Shown one piece after another: positions 1-9,302 of a stretch of DNA of 64,000 bases. The stretch spans positions 147,108 through 211,107 of the forward strand of contig NZ_JAEMUX010000003.1 of NCBI RefSeq assembly GCF_016598475.1. The letters are read 5' to 3'. A program made the position numbers and the translations under genes. The notes beneath the pieces are model-generated. The model worked only from the letters and a program-made list of their open reading frames with translations. It had not been told where the DNA came from and made no database searches. This stretch comes from Streptomyces adelaidensis (GTDB lineage Bacteria; Actinomycetota; Actinomycetes; Streptomycetales; Streptomycetaceae). Position 1 is the stretch's first letter. Each line of letters opens with the position of its first letter.

Positions 1-984
1 CAGCACGTCACGGACACGGTCGGCGCCGGCCCGGACCACGAAGGTCAGCCGGCCGGGTTCGCGCCGGGGATCGAGCCGGTCGATGAGGCCGAGCACGGTG
101 TCGGGGGTGGTGGTCGGGCCGAGCTTGACGGCGATGGGGTTGTGCACGCGGGAGAAGTACTCGACATGGGCGCCGTCGAGGTCGCGGGTCCGCTCGCCGA
201 TCCACAACAGGTGGCCGCTGGTGGCGTAGGTGCGGTCGGTGTCCGGCTCGACGCGGGTCAGGGCCGCTTCGTAGTCGAGCAGCAGGCCCTCGTGGCCGAC
301 GAAGAACTCGGCCGTGCCCAGTTCGCCGGTGTCCACGCCGCACGCGTGCATGAAGGCGAGGCTGCGGTCGATCTCGTCCGCGAGCTGCTCGTAGCGCTCG
401 CCGGCCCGCGAGTCCGCGACGAAGCCCTGGTTCCAGGCGTGCACCTGCCGCAGGTCGGCGAAACCGCCGGTGGTGAGGGCCCGTACCAGGTTGAGGGTCA
501 TGGCGGAGCTCTCGTACATCCGCCGCATGCGCCACGGGTCGGGGCGCCGCGCCTCGGCCGTGAACTCCAGACCGTTGACGGCATCGCCCCGGTAGCTGGG
601 CAGTTCGGTCCCGTCCCGTCTCTCGACCGGTGACGAGCGGGGCTTGGCGTACTGGCCGGCCATCCGGCCGATCTTGACGACGGGCAGGGCGGTGGCGTGC
701 GTGAGCACGACGGCCATCTGGAGCAGGGTCTGGAGCTTGCCGCGTATCTCGTCGGCGGTGACCCGCTCGAAGGTCTCGGCACAGTCACCGCCCTGGAGGA
801 GGACCGCCTCCCCACGGGCGACCGCCGCCATGCGGCGGCGCAGCAGGTCGCACTCGGCGGCGAAGACCAGCGGGGGCGCGGTGATCAGCCACCCGGTCGC
901 GGCGCGCAGTTCCGCCTGGTCCGGCCACTGCGGCTGCTGGGCCGCGGGGAAAGCCCGCCAGGATTCCGTGGGTGAATTCATCAT
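1..984 (-). CDS. 3-deoxy-7-phosphoheptulonate (DAHP) synthase, class II, 3' end cut by window edge
   Basis: Cytosolic first enzyme of the shikimate pathway, joining phosphoenolpyruvate and erythrose 4-phosphate. The 328 visible residues begin MMNSPTESWRAF and contain typical class II stretches: LLQGGDCAETF, KIGRMAGQYAKPRS, a HLLWIGERTR segment and SRVHNPIAVKLGP. The reading frame is still open at base 1, so the C-terminus lies outside. Two adjacent ATGs (984 and 981) follow a purine-rich AAGGGAA. It diverges from trpE. A duplicated DAHP synthase beside trpE/G/D/C resembles the tryptophan-supply set of the calcium-dependent antibiotic cluster, so I infer a precursor role rather than housekeeping. 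Confidence 0.9.
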   Translation of the reverse strand, partial: MMNSPTESWRAFPAAQQPQWPDQAELRAATGWLITAPPLVFAAECDLLRRRMAAVARGEAVLLQGGDCAETFERVTADEIRGKLQTLLQMAVVLTHATALPVVKIGRMAGQYAKPRSSPVERRDGTELPSYRGDAVNGLEFTAEARRPDPWRMRRMYESSAMTLNLVRALTTGGFADLRQVHAWNQGFVADSRAGERYEQLADEIDRSLAFMHACGVDTGELGTAEFFVGHEGLLLDYEAALTRVEPDTDRTYATSGHLLWIGERTRDLDGAHVEYFSRVHNPIAVKLGPTTTPDTVLGLIDRLDPRREPGRLTFVVRAGADRVRDVL

Positions 985-1062
985 TCCCGGTTCCCTTCGC
1001 TGTTCCTGATCGCCGAGTGCAAACACGGATCAGCTCAGTGCAACCGGCGTACGGGGTCAAGA

Positions 1063-1105
1063 GATTGGCCAAGTGGTCCGCATGAACGGAGATTGATTGG
1101 TCTGG
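1063..1105. promoter_or_regulatory. Candidate MocR operator between DAHP synthase and trpE
   Basis: The divergent intergenic region carries GATTGGCC directly followed by AAGTGGTCCG (1063-1080) and then GATTGGTCTGG (1095-1105). The same two half-site types, GATTGG-C-G and AGTGGTC-G, recur in the other divergent spacer (4700-4744) that separates the MocR gene from trpD. Their shared presence suggests one regulator for both tryptophan transcription units. The assignment to MocR is inference. Confidence 0.4.
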
Positions 1106-1161
1106 CACGGCCGTCACGCCCGCTGTTTTGCTGATCGCATTGTTTTCGACGGGAGTTCACC

Positions 1162-2694
1162 ATGCGAGAAGCGGAACGGATCGCGGTGCGGGTCACCGCG
1201 ACCCGATTGCCCCACCACGATTCCCTTGATGTGTACGAGCGGCTGTGCGCCGCTCGCGGGGAGGAGGACGTCTTCCTCTTCGAGAGCGCTGACGGCGCCG
1301 AGCCCGACCGCCGGTGGGCCGTCGTCGGGTTCGGGCGCCTTGCGGAGATCCGGGTGTTCGACGGTTACGCCGAGATCGAGGGCGCCCCCGGCGTGCTGGA
1401 AGCCCTCGCGACGGCCGCCGAGGAGGCGGGCCTGCAACGCGGGCCGACGACGCCGGGCGGGGCGGCGCACCGGTTGAGCCTGCCCGGTGACGACGGCGCG
1501 GTGTGGGAGCTGCTGGCGCGGGCACAGGGGCTGTTCGACGTCGACACGGACGTCCCCGTCACGTCGTACGCCTTCGGGTTCCTGACCTCGTTCGCGTACG
1601 AGTCCGTCTGGCACATGGAGACACTGCCCGCCCGCACCAAGGCCCCGAACGGGCCCGACATCACGCTCACGCTCTTCCGGGACACCGTCTGGTACGACCT
1701 GACGACGGGTGAGGTGCGGCTGCTGTGCGCCGAGAGCGCCGCGTTCTGGGAGCGGACGGCGGCGGCCGGCACCGCGGACGCGGTGCCGGCGATGGCCCGC
1801 GAGGCTGCCCGGGAGCGGACCGGCGGGCGTCCGGCCGCCGTTCCCGACGCACCGGTCCCGCTGTCGGTGAGCGACAGCGTCAGCCGCGAGACGTTCCTCG
1901 AGTGGGCCGACATCTGTCTGGAACACATCAGGGTCGGTGACATCTACCAGATCCAGATCGGCCACCGCATCGATGTGACGACGACGCTGACGCCCATCGA
2001 CGTGTACCGGCGGCTGCGCGCCCGCAACCCCTCCCCGTACATGTACCTGATGCCCCGGGCGGGCAGCACGCTGATCGGCGCCAGCCCGGAGTTGTTCTTC
2101 CGGATCGAGGGCGACGAGATCCTGATGCGCCCGATCGCGGGGACCGCGCGGCGCGGCGCGGACGAGGAGGAGAACCAGCGGCGCGTGAAGGAGATGCGCG
2201 AGAGCACCAAGGAGCAGGCCGAGCACATCATGCTCGTCGACCTGTGCCGCAACGACATCGGCCGGGTGAGCCGGCCCAGCACCCAGCCGGTGGACCGGCT
2301 GATGGCGGTGGAGAGCTACTCCCACGTCTTCCACCTGGTCTCGACGGTGTCCGGCCGGCTGGAGGAGGGCGTCGACACCTGGCAGGCGGTGCGCGCGACG
2401 TTCCCGGCGGGGACGATGACGGGTGCGCCGAAGGTGCGGGCCATGGAGATCATCGACGGCCTGGAGCGGGAGCGGCGCGGCAGCTACGCGGGGGCGGTCG
2501 GGCTGGCCGACGTGCGCGGGTGGAGCGAGTTCGCGCTGTGCATCCGCACGGTCGAGTACGACGGGACGACGTACTCGACGCAGAGCTCGGCGGGCATGGT
2601 GGCCCAGTCGGAGCCGGAGGCGGAGTGGCGGGAGACGCTGGCGAAGATGGGGGCCGCCCACTGGGCGCTGACCGGTGAGGAGTTGCTGCCGTGA
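1162..2694 (+). CDS. trpE: Anthranilate synthase component I
   Basis: Converts chorismate plus ammonia to anthranilate with the TrpG glutaminase. The 510-residue protein has the complete chorismate-binding domain in its second half, with RPIAGTARRG near residue 324, MLVDLCRNDIGR, and PAGTMTGAPKVRAMEIID. The alanine in PIAGT is the anthranilate synthase signature; aminodeoxychorismate synthases usually have PIKGT, so PabB is unlikely. ATG 1162 follows GGGAG at good spacing. It overlaps trpG by 4 bases, which implies translational coupling. The location next to DAHP synthase and the cluster halogenase points to tryptophan supply for the peptide. Confidence 0.95.
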   Translation: MREAERIAVRVTATRLPHHDSLDVYERLCAARGEEDVFLFESADGAEPDRRWAVVGFGRLAEIRVFDGYAEIEGAPGVLEALATAAEEAGLQRGPTTPGGAAHRLSLPGDDGAVWELLARAQGLFDVDTDVPVTSYAFGFLTSFAYESVWHMETLPARTKAPNGPDITLTLFRDTVWYDLTTGEVRLLCAESAAFWERTAAAGTADAVPAMAREAARERTGGRPAAVPDAPVPLSVSDSVSRETFLEWADICLEHIRVGDIYQIQIGHRIDVTTTLTPIDVYRRLRARNPSPYMYLMPRAGSTLIGASPELFFRIEGDEILMRPIAGTARRGADEEENQRRVKEMRESTKEQAEHIMLVDLCRNDIGRVSRPSTQPVDRLMAVESYSHVFHLVSTVSGRLEEGVDTWQAVRATFPAGTMTGAPKVRAMEIIDGLERERRGSYAGAVGLADVRGWSEFALCIRTVEYDGTTYSTQSSAGMVAQSEPEAEWRETLAKMGAAHWALTGEELLP

Positions 2695-3314
2695 ACGGGA
2701 CGAGGGTTCTGCTGATCGACGCGTACGACAGCTTCGTCCACATCATCGACCAGTACCTCCGCACGCTGGGCGCCCGGACCGAGGTGGTGCGGTCGCTGAC
2801 CCGCTCCCCGGAGGAGCTGGTCGCCTCCCGGCCCGACGCGGTGGTCCTCGGGCCCGGGCCCGGGCACCCCGCCGAGTCCGGCCATGTCGAGCTGGTGCAC
2901 CGGTTCGCCGGGCGGGTGCCGCTGCTCGGGGTGTGCCTGGGCCACCAGGCGATCGCGCTCGCCCACGGCGGGCGGATCGAGGTGGCCGACCAGGTGATGC
3001 ACGGGCGGACCAGCACGGTGCGGCACGACGGGGCGGGGGTGTTCGCGGGGCTGGGCCACACGCTGGAGGCCACCCGGTACCACTCGCTGGTGGTCGCCGA
3101 GCCGCTGCCGTCCGACCTGGTGACCACGGCCGTCGCCGTCGATCACGGCTATGTGATGGGCCTGCGGCACCGCACGCTGCCCATCGAGGGCGTGCAGTTC
3201 CACCCCGAGAGCATCATGACGACCGGTGGGCTGACCATGATGGAGAACTTCCTGGCGACGGCCCGTGGTACGGGGGCGACGGCGGCCCTCAGCGGAGGCG
3301 GCGCGCCTCGCTGA
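2691..3314 (+). CDS. trpG: Anthranilate synthase component II (glutamine amidotransferase)
   Basis: Class I glutaminase subunit supplying ammonia to TrpE. The 207-residue protein shows the oxyanion region GPGPGHP, the catalytic cysteine in GVCLGHQA (about residue 82) and the His-Glu pair in QFHPES near the C-terminus. The GTG start overlaps the trpE stop, so the two subunits are probably made in equal amounts. The N-terminal motif reads YDSFVHIIDQYL where most homologues have YDSFTYNLVQYL, so it is a divergent, probably cluster-specific copy. Its 3' end overlaps the convergent MocR gene by 26 bases. Confidence 0.95.
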   Translation: MNGTRVLLIDAYDSFVHIIDQYLRTLGARTEVVRSLTRSPEELVASRPDAVVLGPGPGHPAESGHVELVHRFAGRVPLLGVCLGHQAIALAHGGRIEVADQVMHGRTSTVRHDGAGVFAGLGHTLEATRYHSLVVAEPLPSDLVTTAVAVDHGYVMGLRHRTLPIEGVQFHPESIMTTGGLTMMENFLATARGTGATAALSGGGAPR

Positions 3315-4683
3315 TGGCCCGAACGGCCTCCGCCACCCCGGAGCGCGGCAGGTGCGCGTGGCCCACCACCAGGGCGGGCGCGTCCCACCGGGGGCGGACG
3401 TGGAAGGCGCCGCCGCCGCGCACCACGACCGAGCGGCGTGGCGCCGCGGCCACGAGCGCCGCCTCGTCGGTGTGGCGAGGCAACGTGACGTAGGCGTGCA
3501 GGCCCGCCGCCCGGCCGATGACCGAGGCGCCCGGCAGGAACCGGCGTACCGCTTCCTCCAGGGCGTCGCGGCGGTCACGGCAGCGGGCGTTGAGGCGGCG
3601 CAGGTGGCGGTCGAACAGTCCGCTGCGCAGCAGTTCGGCGAAGGCCAGCTGGGTGAGGCTCTCGGTGCCCAGGTCGTGGCGGGCGCGGGCGCGCAGCAGC
3701 CGGGCGAGCAGGTCCGGGGGCGCGGCCAGCCAGCCCAGGCGCAGACCGGGGGCGAGCGTCTTGCTGGCCGTGCCCGCGTACACGACGTGGTCGGGGGCCA
3801 GGCGCTGGAGGGCGAGGGGGCGCGGGCCGCGCTCGTACCACAGGCCGCCGTCGTAGTCGTCCTCGATGATCCGGCCGTCGACGTCGCGTGCCCAGCGGAC
3901 GAGCGCCTCGCGGCGGCGCGCGGAGAGGGCGGCGCCGGTGGGGAACTGGTGGGCGGGGGTGGCCAGGACCGCGCGCACCCCGGTCGCGGCGAGCGCGTCG
4001 ACATCGATGCCCTCCGCGTCGACCGGGACGGGGACGGGGCGCAGTCCGCTCTCCTGGAGGAACTGCCGCTGCCCCGGGTGGCCCGGGTCCTCGATGCCGA
4101 TGGCGTCGATGCCGTCCTGGCGCAGCACGGTGCACAGCAGGCCGAGCGCCTGCGCGAACCCCGCGACGACCATGACCTGGTCGGCGCTCGCGCGCACGCC
4201 GCGTACCCGGCCGAGGTAGCGGGCGAGTTCGACGCGCAGGCCCGGTTCGCCGGCGAGCGGCGGGTAGTCGTGGTCGGCGGGCGCCGCGGACTGCAGGACA
4301 CGCTGGTAGCAGCCGAGCCACTCGCGGCGCGGGAAGGCGGGCAGGTTGCGGCCGCCGGTGCGCAGGTCCCAGCGGACGGCGGGCACATGGCCCTCCTCCA
4401 GCAGCGTCGGTACGACGGGCGGCGCGGCGTCGATGTGGGCGACGACGCGGGTGCCGGCGCCCTGCGTGGCCTCCAGGTACCCCTCGGCGACGAGCTGGCC
4501 GTACGCCTCCACGACGACGCTGCGCGAGACGTCCAGGTCGTGGGCGAGCCTGCGGCTGGACGGCAGGCGGGTGCCGGGATGGAGAATTCCCTCGGAAATC
4601 TCTCTCTTGATGAAGCTCTGGATCTGGGCGGTCAGAGATTTCTCGGAATCCCTGACGACCTCGACAGCCATGTGCAGGGCCAT
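3289..4683 (-). CDS. MocR-family transcriptional regulator (GntR wHTH plus aminotransferase fold)
   Basis: A chimeric regulator of about 464 residues. The N-terminus is a GntR winged helix ([40 protein letters not shown], in pieces). After a linker there is a type I aminotransferase-like domain with a probable PLP lysine in [20 protein letters not shown] 4683 is chosen because it has GGGGGAAGGG just upstream; the ORF could extend 12 codons further. It sits divergently from trpD and convergent with trpG, in the middle of the tryptophan genes, so it is the likely local regulator of precursor supply. Effector and sign of control are unknown. Shared half-sites lie in both neighbouring spacers. 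Confidence 0.9.
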   Translation of the reverse strand: MALHMAVEVVRDSEKSLTAQIQSFIKREISEGILHPGTRLPSSRRLAHDLDVSRSVVVEAYGQLVAEGYLEATQGAGTRVVAHIDAAPPVVPTLLEEGHVPAVRWDLRTGGRNLPAFPRREWLGCYQRVLQSAAPADHDYPPLAGEPGLRVELARYLGRVRGVRASADQVMVVAGFAQALGLLCTVLRQDGIDAIGIEDPGHPGQRQFLQESGLRPVPVPVDAEGIDVDALAATGVRAVLATPAHQFPTGAALSARRREALVRWARDVDGRIIEDDYDGGLWYERGPRPLALQRLAPDHVVYAGTASKTLAPGLRLGWLAAPPDLLARLLRARARHDLGTESLTQLAFAELLRSGLFDRHLRRLNARCRDRRDALEEAVRRFLPGASVIGRAAGLHAYVTLPRHTDEAALVAAAPRRSVVVRGGGAFHVRPRWDAPALVVGHAHLPRSGVAEAVRAISEARRLR

Positions 4684-4699
4684 GGACCCTTCCCCCTTC

Positions 4700-4744
4700 G
4701 ATTGGACCGTATATCTCAACGGGCAGTGGTCTGGTGGGTGCTCG
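4700..4744. promoter_or_regulatory. Candidate MocR operator between MocR gene and trpD
   Basis: The spacer carries GATTGGACCG (4700-4709) and AGTGGTCTGG (4735-4744), the same half-site types found upstream of trpE at 1063-1105. The position between a divergent regulator and its presumed target is typical of an autoregulated operator. Function is inferred from position and recurrence only. Confidence 0.4.
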
Positions 4745-4802
4745 GGCTCACTCGGAGACTGGACGGAGAAATTTCCTCAGGTGCCGTCCAAGGAGAATTC
4801 CC

Positions 4803-5888
4803 GTGACCGCCGAATCGCAGGTTCCCCCCAGCTGGCCGGAATTGCTGAACGCGCTGCTGGAGCGCAGAAGTCTGTCCGCCGACGAAACCGACTGGGCGAT
4901 GGACCAGGTGATGTCGGGCACCGCCGGGCCCGTGCGGCTGGCCGGGCTGCTGGTGGCGCTGCGCGCCAAGGGCGAGACGGTCGAGGAGATCGAGGGCCTG
5001 GTACGGGCCATGGGACGGCATGCCGTACCGCTCGTCGTGCCCGGGCCGGCGCTGGACATCGTGGGGACCGGCGGGGACGGTTCGAACAGCGTCAACATCT
5101 CGACGATGTCGGCCGTCGTGGCGGCCGGGGCCGGGGCCCGGGTGGTGAAGCACGGCAACCGGTCGGCGTCGTCGGCGTGCGGATCGGCCGACGTGCTGGA
5201 GGAGTTGGGCGTGGCGCTGAGTCTCCCGCCGGCCGATGTCGCGGAGGTGGCGGAGGAGACGGGCATCACGTTCTGTTTCGCGCCGGAGTTCCACCCGGCC
5301 ATGCGGCACGCGGCCGGGCCGCGCCGGGAGCTCGGTGTGCGCACGGTCTTCAACGCCCTGGGGCCGCTGGTCAACCCGGCTGCCCCGGCGGCCCTCGCAC
5401 TGGGCGTGGCGGACGCGCGGCTGGCGCCCCTGCTGGCGGGTGTGCTGGCGCGGCGGGGAGTCTCGGCGTTGGTGTTCCGGGGCGACGACGGGATGGACGA
5501 GCTGACAGTCACCACGACCTCCACGGTCTGGTCGGTGGGCGGTTCGGCGGTGCGTACCGAGGTGTTCGATCCGCGGGACCTCGGCATGGCGCTCGCGCGC
5601 CCGGACGCCCTGCGGGGCGGGGACCGGGCCCACAACGCCCGGGTGGCCCGGGAGGTGTTCGCCGGTGCGCGCGGCCCGGTCCGGGACGCGGTCCTGCTGT
5701 CCGCCGCGGCGGGCCTGGCGGCGCTCGACCGGCCGGGCGGGTCTGGCCCCGGCTCGTGCTCCGTCGCGGAGCGGTTGGCGGCTGGTGTCGAACGGGCCGC
5801 CGAATCCATCGACTCGGGCGCGGCGGCGGCGGTCCTGGAACGGTGGGCCGCCGTCACGACGAAACGGTCGGAGGCGGTGACGGGCTGA
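4803..5888 (+). CDS. trpD: Anthranilate phosphoribosyltransferase
   Basis: Transfers the phosphoribosyl group of PRPP to anthranilate, the second step of the tryptophan branch. The 361-residue protein has the diagnostic [17 protein letters not shown] loop, [18 protein letters not shown], and [34 protein letters not shown], all in order. GTG 4803 is chosen because AAGGAG lies 7 bases upstream; an in-frame ATG at 4734 has no comparable site. It is read toward trpC, which is on the opposite strand beyond a repeat-bearing spacer. Confidence 0.95.
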   Translation: MTAESQVPPSWPELLNALLERRSLSADETDWAMDQVMSGTAGPVRLAGLLVALRAKGETVEEIEGLVRAMGRHAVPLVVPGPALDIVGTGGDGSNSVNISTMSAVVAAGAGARVVKHGNRSASSACGSADVLEELGVALSLPPADVAEVAEETGITFCFAPEFHPAMRHAAGPRRELGVRTVFNALGPLVNPAAPAALALGVADARLAPLLAGVLARRGVSALVFRGDDGMDELTVTTTSTVWSVGGSAVRTEVFDPRDLGMALARPDALRGGDRAHNARVAREVFAGARGPVRDAVLLSAAAGLAALDRPGGSGPGSCSVAERLAAGVERAAESIDSGAAAAVLERWAAVTTKRSEAVTG

Positions 5889-6003
5889 GAGTCGCGGGCG
5901 GGTGGGCGAGCCGACAGGTGATCGCGCGGGGGGGTACGGTCCCCCGGCATGGCCGGGGGACCTGGGCGGTCGGGGGACCGGGGCGGTCGGTATCGGCGGG
6001 CGG

Positions 6004-6314
6004 GGCTCCCCCTTGGTCGGACTTGTGGCCCAGGACGGCGAAGTCCGGGGGGGCAGACGCACACCTGCGGTGGCCAGGGCTCAGCCCCGGGGCGGGATCA
6101 GCGGCGGCTCATGGAACGACGGGCGGTCAGGACTCCCCCCTGGCCGGACTCGTGGCCCAGGACGGCGGGGCCCGGGGGCAGACGCACACCTGCGGTGGCC
6201 AGGGCTCAGCCCCGGGGCGGGATCAGCGGCGGCTCATGGAACGACAGGCGGTCAGGACTCCCCCCTGGCCGGACTCGTGGCCCGGGACAGCGGGGTCCGG
6301 GGGGGCAGGCGCGC
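6004..6314. repeat. Tandem 125-bp repeat in the convergent trpD/trpC spacer
   Basis: The 536-base gap between trpD and trpC has no convincing gene. It contains two nearly identical adjacent units with a 125-base period; for instance CAGACGCACACCTGCGGTGG starts at 6054 and again at 6179. Degenerate partial copies lie on each side (from about 6004 and to about 6314). Each unit includes GGCTCAGCCCCGGGGCGGGA and GGACTCGTGGCCC. Open frames across it are repeat artefacts. It may act as a convergent terminator or be a slippage product. Confidence 0.8.
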
Positions 6315-6424
6315 ACGAGGGCGGCGGTGGCCGGTTCGTGGGCGGGAGGTGGCGGAGTGCCCAGGGGCGGGACCCACACGGGGGAGGCGGCGGGCGGAGC
6401 CCCGGCGGCCGGGTCGGCCGGCCG

Positions 6425-7228
6425 TCAGTGGGGGTCCAGGGCCGGGCGGGTGGCCGAGAGGAGGGAGGCGAGCGTGGCGCGGGGGTAGGGGCCGGTGACC
6501 AGGGCTTCGCCGACCAGGACCGCGTCGGCGCCGGCGATCGCGTACCCGGCGACGTCGACCGGGCCGCGTACCCCCGACTCGGCGACCTTGACGACACCGT
6601 CCGGGAGGTACGGCGCCACCCGCGCGAACGTCCCCCGGTCCACGTCCAGGGTCCGCAGGTCGCGCGCGTTGACGCCGATCACCCGGGCCCCGGCGGCGAC
6701 GGCCCGCGCCGCCTCCGCCTCGTCGTGCACCTCCACGAGCGGCGTCAGGCCGATCTCCGTGGCCAGCGCCACGAGGTCGGCCAGCCGGGGCTGGTCCAGC
6801 GCGGCGACGATCAGCAGCGCCAGATCGGCACCGTGCGCCCGGGCCTCCCAGAGCTGGTAGGCACCGACGACGAAGTCCTTGCGCAGCACCGGGACGGAGA
6901 CCCGCGCCCGTACCGCGTCCAGGTCGTCCAGCGAGCCGCCGAAACGGCGCTGTTCCGTCAGGACGCTGATCGCGGCGGCGCCCCCGGCGGCGTACTCGGC
7001 GGCGAGGGCCGCCGGGTCGGCGATCTCGGCGAGCACGCCCTTGGAGGGGCTGGCCCGCTTCACCTCGGCGATGACCGAGGGCCCCTCCCCCGTGCGCAGC
7101 AGGGCGGCGCAGTCCACCGGGGGTCCGGCGGCGGCCGCCCGCTCGCGCAGTGCCGCCTCGGGCACCATCTTCCGGCGTACCGCCAGATCGGCACGCACCC
7201 CTTCGACGATCTCGTCGAGAACGCTCAT
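6425..7228 (-). CDS. trpC: Indole-3-glycerol phosphate synthase
   Basis: Cyclises carboxyphenylaminodeoxyribulose phosphate to indole-3-glycerol phosphate. The 267-residue TIM barrel shows the family landmarks [71 protein letters not shown] and AESGV. ATG 7228 begins [15 protein letters not shown]. No trpF, trpB or trpA is present, so the set feeds the host enzymes for the last steps. It is monocistronic and convergent with trpD. Confidence 0.95.
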   Translation of the reverse strand: MSVLDEIVEGVRADLAVRRKMVPEAALRERAAAAGPPVDCAALLRTGEGPSVIAEVKRASPSKGVLAEIADPAALAAEYAAGGAAAISVLTEQRRFGGSLDDLDAVRARVSVPVLRKDFVVGAYQLWEARAHGADLALLIVAALDQPRLADLVALATEIGLTPLVEVHDEAEAARAVAAGARVIGVNARDLRTLDVDRGTFARVAPYLPDGVVKVAESGVRGPVDVAGYAIAGADAVLVGEALVTGPYPRATLASLLSATRPALDPH

Positions 7229-7358
7229 CGTGTGCCTCCGGCAGCCAGAAAGGGACCATGGGACCCGAACGACCCTAGGGAGGCGGGCCGGAGGCGACCA
7301 CCTCCTTAAGCATCCGGCGAAAGTCCCTGGTGGCAGCGGCGCTCCGGCAGTGTCCGGC

Positions 7359-7390
7359 GTCAGCCCGCCGTCAGCACGCTTCGGCACCCT
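7359..7390 (+). promoter_or_regulatory. SARP-type promoter of the FkbM methyltransferase gene
   Basis: GTCAG at 7359-7363 and 7370-7374 form an 11-bp-period direct repeat, followed after exactly 10 bases by CACCCT (7385-7390) as a weak -10 box. Five other cluster promoters have the same arrangement in coding orientation. SARP regulators are known to bind heptameric repeats of 11-bp period lying about 8 bp from the -10 box. Confidence 0.65.
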
Positions 7391-7429
7391 GGCAATCGCC
7401 GTCCGTCCGCGACCAGTCAGGAGAGCGCC

Positions 7430-8221
7430 ATGAGGATCGATCCGAGCCGGATCGCCGGCGTCAACGCACACGAGACCGCGTTCCTCTACGAGGAGATCTT
7501 CGTCCGCCGCGCCTACCTCCCCGACGGGATGACCCTGCCGCCGGACGCCGTGGTCTTCGACGTGGGGGCGAACATCGGTCTTTACTCGCTGTTCGTGCGC
7601 ACGGTGTGCCCGGACGCCACGATCCACGCCTTCGAGCCACTGCCGCCGGTCTTCGAGAAGCTGGAGCGGAACTTGGCCGCCCACGGCGTACCGGCGAAGC
7701 TCTTCCCGTGCGCGCTGGCCGACACCGACGGCGAGGTGGACTTCACCTTCTACCCCGGCTATACGACGATGTCGGCCCGTTCCTCCCACGCGGCGACCGA
7801 GGCGGACCGGGAGTTCATCAGGCGCCAGGTGCTCGGCGGGCCCAGTGTGGTGGAACTGGGCGAGGACGTGGACCTGCTGGACGAGATGCTGGCGTACCAG
7901 TTCCGGGAGGTGCCGTACGTGTGCCCGACCCGGCGGTTGTCGGACGTGATCGTGGAAGAGGGCGTGGACCGCGTCGACATGCTCAAGGTGGACGTCCAGC
8001 GGGCCGAGGCCGAGGTGCTGCGCGGGGTGGACGAGGCGCACTGGCCGCTGATCCGCCGGATCGCCCTGGAGGTGCACGACGAGCCGGGCACCACCACGGA
8101 GGGCCGGCTCGACGTGCTGTGCGCCGAGCTGCGCGACCGGGGCTTCACCGTCGCCCCGCTCGGGGACGACGGTCTGGTGGAGTCGGGCCGCTACTCGGTC
8201 TTCGCGTCGCGTCCCGCGTAA
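7430..8221 (+). CDS. FkbM-family methyltransferase
   Basis: A 263-residue SAM-dependent methyltransferase, probably O-methylating a cluster metabolite. Motif I is [15 protein letters not shown], with the acidic ribose-binding residue in [14 protein letters not shown]. The FkbM post-core region [18 protein letters not shown] and ALEVHD is present. GGAG precedes the ATG at suitable spacing. A SARP-type promoter lies 40 bases upstream, so it appears co-regulated with the NRPS although it is read the other way. The substrate is not evident; a beta-hydroxyl or carboxyl of the peptide is possible. Confidence 0.85.
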   Translation: MRIDPSRIAGVNAHETAFLYEEIFVRRAYLPDGMTLPPDAVVFDVGANIGLYSLFVRTVCPDATIHAFEPLPPVFEKLERNLAAHGVPAKLFPCALADTDGEVDFTFYPGYTTMSARSSHAATEADREFIRRQVLGGPSVVELGEDVDLLDEMLAYQFREVPYVCPTRRLSDVIVEEGVDRVDMLKVDVQRAEAEVLRGVDEAHWPLIRRIALEVHDEPGTTTEGRLDVLCAELRDRGFTVAPLGDDGLVESGRYSVFASRPA

Positions 8222-8256
8222 GCGCGTAAGCACGTAAGCACGTAGGCGCGTACGAA

Positions 8257-8281
8257 AGGCTCGGTCACCGTGACCGAGCCT
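8257..8281. terminator. Bidirectional hairpin terminator between FkbM gene and hydroxylase gene
   Basis: A perfect 12-bp stem (AGGCTCGGTCAC / GTGACCGAGCCT) with a single-base centre lies between convergent genes. CGTACG on both sides can extend it. Just upstream (8213-8254) is a short array of an 8-base unit related to GCGTAAGC. The position suits termination from both sides. Confidence 0.75.
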
Positions 8282-8335
8282 CCGTACGACGATCGGATAC
8301 TCCCCGCGCGTCACGTCACTTCGCTTCGCTTCACT

Positions 8336-9301
8336 TCACGTCATCGAGACGACGACCTTCCGCGGTCCCGTGTACGCCTCCCGGCCGTGCAGCACCGACA
8401 TATTGGTGACGATCATGATGTCGCCGCCGCGCCACGGCTCGACGAGCCTGTTGCGCCGCGCCGCCGCGCGTACCTCGGCGAGGTCCTCGTCCGGGATGGG
8501 CGTGCCGTCGCCGTAGGTCACCCAGTGCGGCAGGTCGTCGACGTCGTCGATCAGCGACAGCAGCGTCTCGCCCTCGTCGCCGGGCAGGTTCGACGGGTGC
8601 CACTGGTCGGCCTGGTTGAACCAGACGTCCCGGCCGGTGAGCGGGTTGGTGCGGACGCCCGGACGGTGCTGGCTGACACGCAGGCCGCCTTCGGCGGTCC
8701 ACCGGTACTCCGCCTCCGAGGCGTCCAGGAATTCCTCGACCACGCCGCGGTCGTCGGTCTCGAAGGTGTCCTGCCAGGACTTGCCGAGCCCCAGCCCGCC
8801 GTGCAGGTGCTGCCGGTAGACGACCCCCGACTCGAAGCGTTCCCGGACCTTCGGGGGCAGGTCCTCCAGGAGGGCGCGGCCGTCGCAGACCGGGGTGGCC
8901 CCGCCCGTCTCCGGTGCCACCAGGCAGCAGAAGAACAGCCGGCTGGGCCAGCGGTGGGCGTACGACAGTTCGTTGTGCAGCGAGATGTCGAAGCGCGCCG
9001 GGTACTCGGTGGACGTGAACACGCCGTCGGAGACCGTCATCCGCGGGGTGTTGCCGCCGCGGTAGCTGTCGATCAGCGGGTCACCGAAGGCGGTGACGGC
9101 CCGGTGGAACTCGTCGGCGTCCGCCACACCCGGCCCCCGCAACATCACCGCGCCGCACTCGGCCAGCAGCTCCTCCACCCGGTGGCGGACCTCGCTCAGC
9201 CGGCCGGTGTCCCACGACTCGACGCGCCCCTCGATGTGCAGGACGGCCAGCGTGGTGCCACCCGTCGTCCGCCTCTCCTCCCGCATGTCAGTGCCCCGCA
9301 T
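8336..9301 (-). CDS. TauD/TfdA (SyrP-like) Fe(II)/2-oxoglutarate dioxygenase
   Basis: A 321-residue non-haem iron hydroxylase. The iron ligands are visible as HNE in FDISLHNELSYAHRWPSR and the distal histidine in SVLHGREAYTGPRK, whose arginine binds 2-oxoglutarate. The block RLFFCCLVAPETGGATP is characteristic of SyrP-like enzymes that hydroxylate the beta carbon of carrier-bound amino acids. Its start nearly abuts the P450 stop, so it is the last gene of the NRPS operon. A downstream ATG (9286) is an alternative start. A paralogue lies at 43659-44630. Which residue each modifies is unknown. Confidence 0.85.
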   Translation of the reverse strand: MRGTDMREERRTTGGTTLAVLHIEGRVESWDTGRLSEVRHRVEELLAECGAVMLRGPGVADADEFHRAVTAFGDPLIDSYRGGNTPRMTVSDGVFTSTEYPARFDISLHNELSYAHRWPSRLFFCCLVAPETGGATPVCDGRALLEDLPPKVRERFESGVVYRQHLHGGLGLGKSWQDTFETDDRGVVEEFLDASEAEYRWTAEGGLRVSQHRPGVRTNPLTGRDVWFNQADQWHPSNLPGDEGETLLSLIDDVDDLPHWVTYGDGTPIPDEDLAEVRAAARRNRLVEPWRGGDIMIVTNMSVLHGREAYTGPRKVVVSMT

Positions 9302-9302
9302 G

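Noticed and set aside
5902..6498. Open frames across the trpD/trpC spacer
   Set aside because: They consist of the translated 125-bp repeat, are Gly/Arg-rich and have no ribosome site.
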